Of a stretch of DNA of 64,000 bases, positions 12,384-26,700 are shown piece after piece. The notes beneath the pieces were generated by a model. That model was given only the letters and a program-made list of their open reading frames with translations, searched no databases and was not told the origin of the DNA. Numbering within the stretch: the first letter of the stretch is position 1; each line of letters opens with the position of its first letter. The DNA is from Cymodocea nodosa. Taxonomy: Eukaryota > Streptophyta > Magnoliopsida > Alismatales > Cymodoceaceae. The stretch is taken from NCBI GenBank assembly GCA_036874045.1, contig CM072345.1, forward strand, positions 13,484,001 through 13,548,000, in the 5' to 3' direction. The translations under genes were made by a program, and so were the position numbers.

Positions 12384-15125
12384 ATGGAGCTGGATGCAAC
12401 TCACAGAGAAATAGATGAGCTGAAGTCTGCAATGGAGAAGCTAACAGCCGAGTACACTGCAAAATCCGAGCTTTCTGAGCGCTTGAGGATAGCTCATGAT
12501 GAGCAGTCTTTGAAGTTCAAGGAGGCAAAGAAGGAGATTGAGAAACATACCCAAGAACTATACCTCAAATCAGGGGAGATTAACTTGGCCAAGAAGATGT
12601 ACGAGGATTTGCAATCTAGCCTCCGTGAAAAGGAGTCTGTTGTGAAATGCCTTACTTATGCAAATGACCAGCTTCGGACTAGCACTTCGGAGAAGCTAAT
12701 GATTTTGGAAAGTCAAAATAGGGAGCTTGCTTCTGCTTTGGATGAAGCAAATTACAAAGTGGAAGACAAAGAGAAGAAGTTAAATTATTACGAGAAGGAA
12801 GTTGCAGGACTCCGAAATCTCTTGTCAGATTCTCAGAAGAGGTGCTCAGAAGCAGAGATGAGGACCGAAACATTGAAAGAAGTAAGGCGGCAGGAGGAAA
12901 CTTTTGTCAAATTGGAACAAGAGTGTGCTAAAATGGAGGAGCAGCTTAAGTGGAAGAATGAGCGGTTCAAGCACCTTGAAGAAGCCTATAAGAAACTCCA
13001 GGAACATTTTAATGCATCCAAGATGGAGTGGGAGGCTGAGAAAACAAGTTTGGTTGATGAAATTATTTCCCTGCAGGGGAAGCTGGATTCTCAGACCAGA
13101 GTTGTGGAAGATCTCAATTCCAGACTGAAGATGAGCAATCAAGCCCTTGCACATGAAGAAAGCCGAAGAAAGATGATGGAGATTCAGGTATCAGAATTAA
13201 GAGCTTCTTACGAAAATGTTGCCACAGAATATGACGAGGTGAGGTCAGAATTCCATAAGTTAATGGAGAAGAGAGATGAGGACATTGCAGCAGTGAGGAA
13301 CTTGCTCACTTTCAAAGAGAGTCTCCTCAAGGAGACGGAATTTCATAATGTGCAGCTTCAGCAAGATAATAATGAAATGAAAGCATCTCTGAAAGAATTC
13401 CAGGTTGCTCAGATTAACGAAGTGGGAGCTGCTGCTGCTTTGAAAGATCTGCGTATGAAGTTTAAATACTTGGAGCAGGCACATGAAAATTGTGCTGTAA
13501 ATCTTAAAGAAAAAGAATATGAATGGAGTTTACTAGAAGAGAACCTAGAAAATGATTTGGAGGCATGTATGAGAAAATTTTGTTCTGAAAAGGAGAAGAC
13601 TCACGAGTTGCAGTTAAAACTAGAGGATTGTTTATCCTCAATGATGCATTTGAAGGCTGAAAATGATGAAATGTCTATCATCATTATGGTCATTCAGTCA
13701 AGAATTTCTGAACTCAACTCTAGACATCGTATCTGCAAATGTCTTGAGGATGACTTTGAATTAAAGAATTGGAAATCAATTTCTGAACAAGCGAACATGT
13801 TCAAATTAAATTCAGAAGTTGATATGAAATATCTAATACATGTGCACAACAATATTAAGAGGGACTTAGAGGTCGCTCTTCTTGCCAAATCAGAATCAGA
13901 AATGAACTTTGAGAAGGAGAAGCTGAACTTTGCCCAAGAAATTGAACAAAGAGATAGGAAAGTTGAGGCTCTTCGTGAAGAAATTGTCAATCTCAAGGAA
14001 GTTTTTGCACAGGAGCAATTAGAAGCTGTTGCTTGTGTCAAAAAAGATGCAATGGCAGCCTTTGATAAAGAAAGGGAGAGATTTCAGAAGATGACTAAGG
14101 AAAAAGAGACTACCATGGAAACTCTTAGTGCGAAACTCAAATTGCTTGAACAAGATCAACATAGGGCGAAAGATGAAGCTGAAGTCCTTCAAAATGTAAT
14201 TTTCCAGCTCCGTAATATTTCAGCAAAGCAGCAGCTAGAAGCTGTAGCTCATGCCAAAGAGAGAGACGATTTTCAGAAAATTATTGCAGAAAAAGATAAA
14301 TCTGTGGAAAGACTTGATGAGAAGCTTAAACTGCTTGACCGAGATTGTGCTAGGACAAAAGCAGAAGCTACAAGAGCCCTTGAAGAGAAAGCGTTCTTTT
14401 TGAACATTAAGAAACAGAAAGACATGGAAATAGTTGATCTGCAGAAGCATATTTTATCACAGGAAAAACTCATCAGGTCAGTTGAAACAGCCATCACTTT
14501 ACAACTTGCAGATATGCAGTTTGAACTAAGTGCGATGCATGAGTCTTGGGAGAAGATTGCTGCTTCTCACTTGCTGGACGTGCACGAAAAGGAATTCAAA
14601 AGCTCAATGATACACAAAATGGAAGAAGAGTTTACAAACTTGAAGATGAAATTGGCACGAGAAGAAAAGCAATCATCCAATTTAAAGAAGTACCTTAAGG
14701 CACTGGAACAAGAAACGATTATAGAGAAGTTGGAAAGGAAGAAGGAGACTTCTCGAATTGGAATTGAGTTTGAAAGAATGAAATCAGATAGAATGGTATT
14801 CCAGAACCAAATCACCGAACTCTGTAAAAGTTTGACAGAAATGCAAGAAAACAGCAGATTGTTGATCGCAGATAGAGAAAACCTGGTGGCCCAAATCATA
14901 GAGGTCTCTAATGTTCTAGGAAATGTTTGTCATGAAAGTGGGAAACTTATGCAAGGGGTGAAGCATATGGTAAGTGTGGAGGATGCAACAGAATTCAATA
15001 AAGGGCAACTTTTTCATGTTAATCAATCAGATCAATCTGTCTATTTGGGATGCAAAGATGCAGAAAGCAGATCACCCTTGAAGGAAAGAAATAGTCGCCT
15101 ATATAAGCCCAACGGCATCAATTAA
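12384..15125 (+). CDS. Long coiled-coil protein, At4g38062-like
   Basis: An almost wholly coiled-coil protein of 913 aa in one coding exon, rich in Glu, Lys, Leu and Gln with heptad-like spacing throughout. It resembles the plant family typified by Arabidopsis At4g38062: an N-terminal block with ELD..HREIDELK, a conserved block around LKWKNERFKHLEEAYKKLQE and EVQVSE/IQVSEL-type wording, and a short tail with SPLKERN. The biochemical role of the family is not established; similar proteins are often cytoskeletal or membrane scaffolds, which is inference. The frame is open upstream to the acceptor at 12340, but the first ATG is at 12384. Homologues start a few residues earlier, so an ATG in an upstream exon is possible. 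It is transcribed towards MDP1, with 862 bases between the two stop codons. Confidence 0.8.
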   Translation: MELDATHREIDELKSAMEKLTAEYTAKSELSERLRIAHDEQSLKFKEAKKEIEKHTQELYLKSGEINLAKKMYEDLQSSLREKESVVKCLTYANDQLRTSTSEKLMILESQNRELASALDEANYKVEDKEKKLNYYEKEVAGLRNLLSDSQKRCSEAEMRTETLKEVRRQEETFVKLEQECAKMEEQLKWKNERFKHLEEAYKKLQEHFNASKMEWEAEKTSLVDEIISLQGKLDSQTRVVEDLNSRLKMSNQALAHEESRRKMMEIQVSELRASYENVATEYDEVRSEFHKLMEKRDEDIAAVRNLLTFKESLLKETEFHNVQLQQDNNEMKASLKEFQVAQINEVGAAAALKDLRMKFKYLEQAHENCAVNLKEKEYEWSLLEENLENDLEACMRKFCSEKEKTHELQLKLEDCLSSMMHLKAENDEMSIIIMVIQSRISELNSRHRICKCLEDDFELKNWKSISEQANMFKLNSEVDMKYLIHVHNNIKRDLEVALLAKSESEMNFEKEKLNFAQEIEQRDRKVEALREEIVNLKEVFAQEQLEAVACVKKDAMAAFDKERERFQKMTKEKETTMETLSAKLKLLEQDQHRAKDEAEVLQNVIFQLRNISAKQQLEAVAHAKERDDFQKIIAEKDKSVERLDEKLKLLDRDCARTKAEATRALEEKAFFLNIKKQKDMEIVDLQKHILSQEKLIRSVETAITLQLADMQFELSAMHESWEKIAASHLLDVHEKEFKSSMIHKMEEEFTNLKMKLAREEKQSSNLKKYLKALEQETIIEKLERKKETSRIGIEFERMKSDRMVFQNQITELCKSLTEMQENSRLLIADRENLVAQIIEVSNVLGNVCHESGKLMQGVKHMVSVEDATEFNKGQLFHVNQSDQSVYLGCKDAESRSPLKERNSRLYKPNGIN

Positions 15126-15987
15126 ATTTATCTTGCATGCAGGAGAAAGCAAGTCATCTTGCTAGATGATATCATTTTAGAAACTTGATTGCAATGCCAC
15201 ATTGTACCAAAACTTAAAAAAGTAATTTACTTGGTGGATCGAAATACATTGCAAAGTCCTTTCATTTCCTTCCCTTTACCCTTCCCACTTATTCTTGCCA
15301 TGTAACAAATTCTAAGAAGTCCGAGAAAAATGGGTCAGGGCAGAAGTTTGGGCTCCACTTAAACATCCAAATCATAATAGTCCATCGATTTGCTTTGTTA
15401 CGTTCAGAAACTCAATGCTGTTTTGTTGTGTAGTTTTTTTGGTGGGACCCACTCTTTTGAATAATTGCAATCTTGATGTCGAAGTGAGCATTGCAATGGC
15501 TGGATTCTACCCAACGATCTTTGGCAACGGGTACACAATAATATAGTGCTTGTATCTTATTTTGACTAATAGAAAGAAAAGACCCGTACAGGAATTACCG
15601 CTCAAAAAATGATGTCCAAATTCTATAATCCGCTGAGGTGGGAATGATAAAAGAATGGTAAATTAGACGTCATAATACAATCGATGATGCTCGTATTGCA
15701 AATTTGCAATACACAAGAAAATCAGGTAACCTTGGCATTTGCTCGTCATAGGTCCAATTGCCTTGTACTGGTGGCAATGAAAAATGAGATTTCAGAAGCT
15801 ATCAGAATAAAAAAAGAAAATGGCAGCTGTATGCCTGTATCATCCAAAGTGAACATAGTTTTGTAGGGTACGCAAAAAGGAGCAATAATGATAATACAAT
15901 GTCGATTCGCTAATATAGCAGCACTTTGCAGTATAGGGCAAAATCCCAGGTGTAATCCCACATTCTCTCTGGTGTTCGAGAAAAATT
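15126..15987. other. 3' regions between convergent coiled-coil and MDP1 genes
   Basis: Non-coding DNA shared by the 3' UTRs of two convergent genes. No domain-bearing frame was seen. Confidence 0.6.
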
Positions 15988-19313
<3,326 letters not shown>

Positions 19314-19474
19314 CTCCTCTTTGACCAGGAAGAAATTTTCGCGATTTCTTTCTCTCGGCCTCCTTTCCTCCGCCTCAAGAATGATATACTGGACGCGGCC
19401 ATTAAATATTTCCTCCTCTTTTCTACCTATTTTGGTAAAGGTGAGTTGGTTAGGTTGTAATAGAAACCAACACT

Positions 19475-19510
19475 TGGGCCGTGTTCAAAGGCTTGGGCCT
19501 GGCTGGCCCA
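19475..19510 (-). promoter_or_regulatory. Site II-type cluster upstream of MDP1
   Basis: TGGGCC at 19475 and 19494 and GGCCCA at 19505 lie 160-200 bases upstream of the MDP1 start codon. Such GGCCCA repeats bind TCP factors in plant housekeeping promoters. Activity here is inferred. Confidence 0.4.
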
Positions 19511-19530
19511 TTGGAAGATATCCCTGCACT

Positions 19531-19560
19531 TCTATCTATCTATCTATCTATATATATATA
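19531..19560. repeat. (TCTA)n / (TA)n microsatellite
   Basis: A TCTA repeat runs directly into TATATA. Confidence 0.9.
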
Positions 19561-19963
19561 TTCTTTTTAAAACTAATTCCAAATATTGAGTTCGTTGAAA
19601 ATGTGATTTTATATTTTTCGTTAAATTTTTATAATTATACTATTTTTTAAAAATTTTCCTTTTAAGTATAATATTTAAATCATCTTCGCAACGTTAGCGA
19701 AGGAACAGCCCGAAGGCAAGCAGTCGTGGAACCTCGAAAAGGGGGAACCCGGCCCAACATAAGTAATGCACACCAAAATCAGTATTAATGATTTTTAATT
19801 GGTGCTTACCACACAAACTCTGAATTATTAACCTATATATGTAGCTGCAAAATTATTATCCAGTGTTTCTTGATGACGTCGATTGTTTATGTGGTTTTCA
19901 AGACCTACATTGTTGAGATGAGGAAAATGGTCTTGTTGTTATCCTTGTAGTCACTGAAGAGAT

Positions 19964-20187
19964 GCTTGGTAATGATTATTTCAATCAACGTGTAAAAATA
20001 CATTAATTTTTTTAATAATTATTATCAGACATATTATTTATGTGTCAGCTTATTTTTATGCGCCAACTTTTAAAACTTATAATTTGGACCAAAAACACCA
20101 AAATGAGAAAGGCTAAGTTTTCAACTTTTTTAAAAATAGTAACTTGTTTTCATGTATCCATTAAAATGATCATTACCAAATAGACCC
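19964..20187. mobile_element. Small terminal-inverted-repeat element (MITE-like)
   Basis: The left end (CTTGGTAATGATTATTTCAA) and the reverse complement of the right end (CTATTTGGTAATGATCATTT) match over about 17 bases, bounding an AT-rich insert of roughly 220 bp between MDP1 and GDI. The target-site duplication is not clear, so the family is unassigned. Confidence 0.5.
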
Positions 20188-20771
20188 AAATATTTGAATT
20201 AAAGTGAAGTATGTATAATCACAAACCTCAGTTAATTCAACTATTTTGAGTGATCTTAATGTATATAGAAAATATGTCATACACATTTGTAATGACAGAA
20301 GAGTTCTTGGTGACGCCATACGTCAGGTGCGATTTATAAGATGAAATTCTTGGAAGAATTCGAATTCAAATTTTTTGTTAAATGAGATTATAAGTTTTAG
20401 TGGACCGTACATGTGATTCTAATTTTTGTTTGAGTTTTTCTTTTCATGAGAAGTTTAAACAGTGTCGAAAAGTTAACCCAAATGGAAATGATTCTTTTAA
20501 ATTTCCCGCAGACGATAAAATTTATAGAATTCTGATGCGGAACGACTTTGAAAATCGAGATTTTTAGCGTACAGCAAACAGATTGTTGCACTTATCTTAA
20601 ACACGAGAAAACCACCGCCATCCGCGAAGATGGCCGAACCCGTGCAACCGTTGACAACATGACCGTCGACGAGATCGACAGCAGTTCGAGACCTTGTGAT
20701 TCATTAGTTCATCAGGACAACGAAGAAGGGGAAAAAAATAAAAAGAATCAAAGCAATCAAAGCACGCTTTC

Positions 20772-23700
20772 TTATTCAGCAGCTGCGCTTGCAGCGCTCA
20801 GATCTACAGATAGATCGACCTCCTGCAACATTGAGAACAAAAAAGAACAATTACCGAAAGGACTCCCAATTGCAATTTCAGGAAAACACTAAAGCTTCCA
20901 ACCGTTTTTACAAATTTTGATGAATATTTTCATATAACATCATTTAGATTACAGTCGACCTAGAAATCATCCTGAGATGTAGTATAACATGTGAACTATG
21001 GTAATTATTCTGAAATATAACCATCATAGTGAGTGATATGCATTTGGTTTTCTTGGATGGTTGACAATGTGGTCATATATTCCTGCTTTATCAGTTATTT
21101 TCGATTCCAAAGAATCTGAAAAAACAAATAAAATTTACCTTGCCAGTGATCTTGGTGTACATGGAAAGCACATCTTCTACAGTTGACTCAAAATGAGTTG
21201 TTGCGTCGTAACTCTGCAAAAAGCCAGTTTTATAAGAACCAGGGGATGCATACGTCGCACCAAAACATATATTACTTACAGTAGAAATGAAGCATCCATC
21301 TTCTTCGCTGTTATTCGTCGGCTCATATCTATCGTAAATGTCAAAATAGGTCTCCTCTACAGGACCAAGTAGGTCAATGCCAGGCTTCAATTCTATTTCC
21401 GGCTGATCGGTCTCAGCCTCTGTCGAGACAAATGCCAAGTATTTTCCTTTTGGTGCAACGTTATGAGAATAAGAGCAGCAGGAAACATACCTGTAGCCAA
21501 CGTTGTGATCCGATCTCAAACATAAAAGGAAAGAAAGGATTTAGTAGAACAAAGCCACGAGTCGACGATATCACAGCAGAAGCAACCAAACACAACATAC
21601 ATGGTTCACGCAACAAATGGCTAGTACACGGGCGAAGTCAATTGAAAGATACTAACTAAACCTAGTATAATGCACTTAAAAGAACCTTCTCCACCATTAG
21701 AGTAATGCACTTAAAAGATACGAAAGAAACTAAAATTGCAATGTACCCAAGGATATAAGACAACAAGAACAATTAGGGACATACACCTAACACATTCCAC
21801 CTTGACCCTAGTCGATCAAAATAGTCCAATGACAATGCATTGGGTGCCCCATTTCAAAAAAAGGAAAGAAAAAGATGGAGTGGGTACCAAAAATAGTCTA
21901 CGAAGCCCTCCCTTGAGCACTACATCCGACATCATTGTCAAAGTCACCACCTTGCCCACAAACCTAGAGATGAACCACAGAATCCTTGTTATCAATCAAC
22001 ATGATCGCCATGCTACCCAAGAGAAACTCCGAAGCAGCCTGCTGTGGCCCCATGACTCCGACAACTCAATCAACCGAACTTACAATCGTCTCACCGTCAA
22101 CCACAAAAGTATCGCTGACCATACGACACCCGATTATACGGTGGGAGCCTAGGCAAACTTGACAAGATGCAAAATTCATCTTTACTTCACAGTCCAATTT
22201 CGAACACAAAGCACTTACAGAAACAAAGTTCCGACTAAAATTTGGAACATATCTAACACCTGTCAGGGTCAGAATGTCACCAGTACGAGTTCGTATATTC
22301 ACAGTTCCAATGCCATGTATGTTGCTGCAGCTGCCAATAATTGTCTTCACGATGCCAGCATCCATAGCCGTGCAAGATGCAAACCAATCCCTCTTGAAAC
22401 ACACATGACAGGTAGCAGCAGTACTAACAACCCACTTATTTTCAAGACAATCGTCGGCTGACGTAATTGAGAGCACCTCCTCTACATTATTCGGGTCAAC
22501 AATATTCCTTTCCATGGCCACTTTAGTTGGAGAAGTGTGCTTCTTCTTCTCCTCCTCCCCTTCCTTCATTTTTCCCTTCATTACTTTGGGCGTCTGACAA
22601 TCTCGAGCAATATGTCCAATAGCATGGCAGAAATAGCATTTAACATCCTCCACAGATCCCAACTTCTCTTTCTTCTTCTGTTTGTCGCTTCTCGTCTTTT
22701 CTTCCCAAACACAAATCTTGATTGGAATCATCGGTGTCCACACTTCTCTTCATCCGATCAAAAGCAAAAACTCTACCAATAGCTTCTGTTAACTTCACCC
22801 CGTCCTTCTCGTGAAGCAGAGCAGTGGTGATTTCTTCAAATGATGGTGGAAGAGACCACAACAATATCGGCGACTTCTCCTCCTCATCAAACTCTACCCC
22901 GATATCCATCAACTGATCGACGATCTTCATGAAAGAACCAGCATGCTCATGGATGTTCATACCGTCTTCCATGCTCAGCGTGTAGAGCCGATGCTTGAGC
23001 AAAAACTGTTCCCTGAGCGTGCGTGCCCTTGTAGATGCACTCCAGCTTCCTCCACAGGTTCGACGCCGAGTTTTCATCGATGACACGTAACAAAACGTTG
23101 TCTGCCAGGCAAAGACGTATGATGCTCGCCGCCTTACAGTCCACAACATTCCACTCTTGGTCGGACATGGTGGAGGGCTTCTTCGCCTTCCCGTCCAGCG
23201 CACCGCGCAAGACCTGCGCGCCCAGCAGGACCCGAACCTTCTTCTGCCATAGCAAAAACTTGTCCCTATCGCCGTCGAACTTCTCCACCCCGAATGGCGA
23301 GACGGAGAACTTCTTCGCCTTTGCCGTCACCAGCAACCTTCTAACCCTAAGGCAAAGCGGACAGAGGAAAACGGGCGCGAAACCCCTGCGCCGGGGTTTC
23401 AAATCAAATCAAAATCATCGATAAATAAAATTTCCCATTTGACGGCAAATTGCATGAAGTCCCTTTGAGGATAATCAAATCGTATTCAAGTCCTACGCTC
23501 CCCCGCCCTCTGCATGATCCAAATCAGTCTGAGATTCTATTGCTGTTGTTTAATTCTGAACAGCTTCCATATAAGCCATTTCTATATAGACCGAATATTT
23601 TCAAGTTTTAGAGTTTTCTCATTTTTTAATGAATTTTAAACTTTTCTACTAGCTAGTAGTAATGTTTCTCTTGATTCTTCATTAATGTCAGTCTTTGTGT

Positions 23701-26700
23701 TCATCGAAATTCAAATTATCTTTAAAAAATTATTACGATCAAATATATAATATAATACCAAACAATACCCAAAAATCACCAATTTTCGATCTAGAAAAAG
23801 AACAAACTTCTTCTGTCAAGCTTCTCTGAGATCGATGCTGCCAAACAATAACTTGCAAGAAGGAAAAATTGCAATGATACTAACAGAACCTAGAAGAGTA
23901 AAACGAATTCTCATTAATTCTCAAAGAAGCTGTTTCCATCATGTGTGATGCACCTACCAAAGAAACAAAAAATTGCAGTGCACCCAGGAATCTAAGACGA
24001 CGACAACAATTACGAACAGACACCCAACAAATTCCACCTTGTTTCTAATCGATCGATGAAAGAGTTCGATTCAGAAGGAGCGCGCTGAGACCCATGACTC
24101 CCTGCAACTCAGCCAGTGGTTAGAATCGTCTCGCCGTCCACCACAAGCGTGTTGCAGACGAAACGACACCTGAATATACAGATTGAGCCTACGCAGACTT
24201 CGTAAGTCGAACGATTCATCGTCACGTCATAGTCCCATTCCTGAGACAAGGCATTAATGGAAACAAAGTTCCGCCTAAATTCTGGAACAAATCTAACGCC
24301 TGTCAGGGTCAGAAAGTCACCAGTATGAGTTCGTATGTTAACAGTTCCAATGCCATATATCGTGCCACAGTTGCCGATCAATGTCTTCACGCTGCCTCTG
24401 TCCATGGCCGTGAAAGTTACAAACCAATCCCTCTTGAAGCACACATGACAGGCAGCAGAAGCGCTAAAGATCCACTCATTCTGGAGACAATCCTCGCATG
24501 GCGTACTTGAAGGGCCGGCAGTATTTCCTGCCATGGCCACTGAAGATGGAGAAGCGTGCCTCCTCTCCCCCTCCGCCATCTCCCCTTCCTTCGTTTTCCC
24601 CTTCATTATCCACATCATCGGACAATCTCGAACGGTATGCCCAATAGCATCGCAGAAAAAGCAAGTAACATCCAGCAAAGATCCCGTCTTCTCTCTCTTC
24701 ATCTGTCGGTGGCTCCTCGTCGACCACAAATCCTGATTGGATTCATCGGTATCCATCCTTCTCTTCATCCGATCATAAGCAAAAAGTCCATCAATAGCTT
24801 CTACTATGTTAATTCCGCCCTTGTGAAGCATGGCAGTAGCGATGTCTTCAAAGGATCGTGGAAGAGACCACAACAAGACCAGTGCCTTCTCCTCCCCATC
24901 AATGTCCACCCCCATATCCATCAACTTATCAACGATCTTCAGGAAAGTATTGACATGGTCACCGATGCTCATACCTTCCTCCATTCTGAGCGTGTAGAGC
25001 CGACGCTTGATCAAGAAATATTCCATGGGCGTGTACTTGTACAAGCACTCCAGCTTCCTCCACAGGTTCGCCGCCGAATCTTGGTCGGCGACACGGACCA
25101 AGACGTGGTCTTCTAGGCAAAGACGTATGATGCTCATCGCCTTGCAGTCCATAACATTCCATTCTTGGTCGGACATGCAGGAAGGCTTGCTCGCCTTCCC
25201 TTCCAGCGTATGCACCTGCGCGCCCAGCAGAGCCCAAACCTTCTTCTGCCATGGCAAGAAGTTGTCCATATTGCCGTCGAACTTGTCCACCTCTAACGGC
25301 GATAAGGAAAGCATCCTCGTCATTGCCATCACCACCGACCCTAGCGCTGGAGCTCTCCTTCCTTCCTCTAACCGTCGCCAAGAAAGGACAACGACAGAAA
25401 ACGAGCGCGGAACAGCTGCCTAGTGCCTACTTCCACCCGTCGGGGACCATTTTATGGACCGAGGATTCATTCAAATCAAGATCCGGAAAATTGCATAAAG
25501 CCCCTCTGAGGATAATTAAATCATCCTCAAGTCCTAGAAAGCCCGCCAGTTTTCTAGAAAACAACTATCGTCTTACCAAACATTGCGATAAACAAAAGAA
25601 ACTTGGGTGTGCCTCAGACTTACAAATCGGATTTGCGTTGTAGCTGCTTTTGAGGTAGAATGATCTGCACCGAGTGAGAGTCGTTGGTGTTTGGGATGGG
25701 ATGGTTCATGATGCAGACCGCTCGAGCAACCTTCCCAACCTTCACCACCTGTGACAATCACGATAGAGTTGAGCTCGGTGGAGTCCTTTTTTCTCTCTGT
25801 AATTGCACTGCTGGTGGTTCTCTCTTTACCTTTTCAGGCAGGTAAGAAGGATCGCACACAACTTTCTTGCACCTTGCAGTTTCACCTTCAGACGTGACGC
25901 CATTGGCCTTCCCATTTTCATCGAACACAACCTGCATGATTTATTTTGATGGAGTCGCCAGTTTCATCTTGTTAATTTTATTTGAATCAATACAAAAGTA
26001 ATAAAAATTTCAGTAGTTTTGATGTTTCGCTATCAGGGCCGATTGTATTATGGAGTGGGGGGTTTGCTTGAATTAATATAGTAAATGAAGAGAGATCCCG
26101 GTACCCAGATATTCTAACTATTAATTGCCTCAACAATTAACAATCAATCCAAGCTGCCACTAAAACAACAGATGGTCACTGAATTGTTCTCTATTGCGGT
26201 GGCTGATGGATATTTTGACATCAAAAGGACTACAGAATGAACAGTTATTTTACAATACAGTTCCATGATCAAGGAAGTTTACCTTGCACTCTGGTTTGTT
26301 GAGCATGTAAGTTCCACCATAGACAGCACTTAGGCGAGCAAATCCCTGGGAAATTTTGGGAATTCATATTTAAGCATGTTTTTCTGATGAAGCTTCAATG
26401 ACGAGTACAAACCTGGGGAAGCTCGCCCAGGCCATAAAGTGGATATATGTAAGGAGATCCTCCTTGGAATCGTGCCAGAGACTCCGCATAAATCTGCTTA
26501 GATGAATCAAATTGCCCAGTAACTTACTGAATTAATTATATGAAAACATGTCAGAGATGAATCAAGTCATGTTCTATGAAACACCATAGCTGGATGTATT
26601 CGCTCACTCAAAAACAAAGCATTGTCTTAAAAATGTTTATAATTAAGGCCCTTTTTTGCAGGAATCAAATCTAAAAGCCTGCAAGTAGTTTTCAGTTAAG

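Noticed and set aside
20548-20892. 114-codon plus-strand frame
   Set aside because: Antisense to the last GDI exon (20822-20772) and its 3' flank; no domain.
22537-25643. Several plus-strand frames of 80-190 codons
   Set aside because: Antisense shadows of the copia gag units; the minus-strand frames carry the domain motifs.
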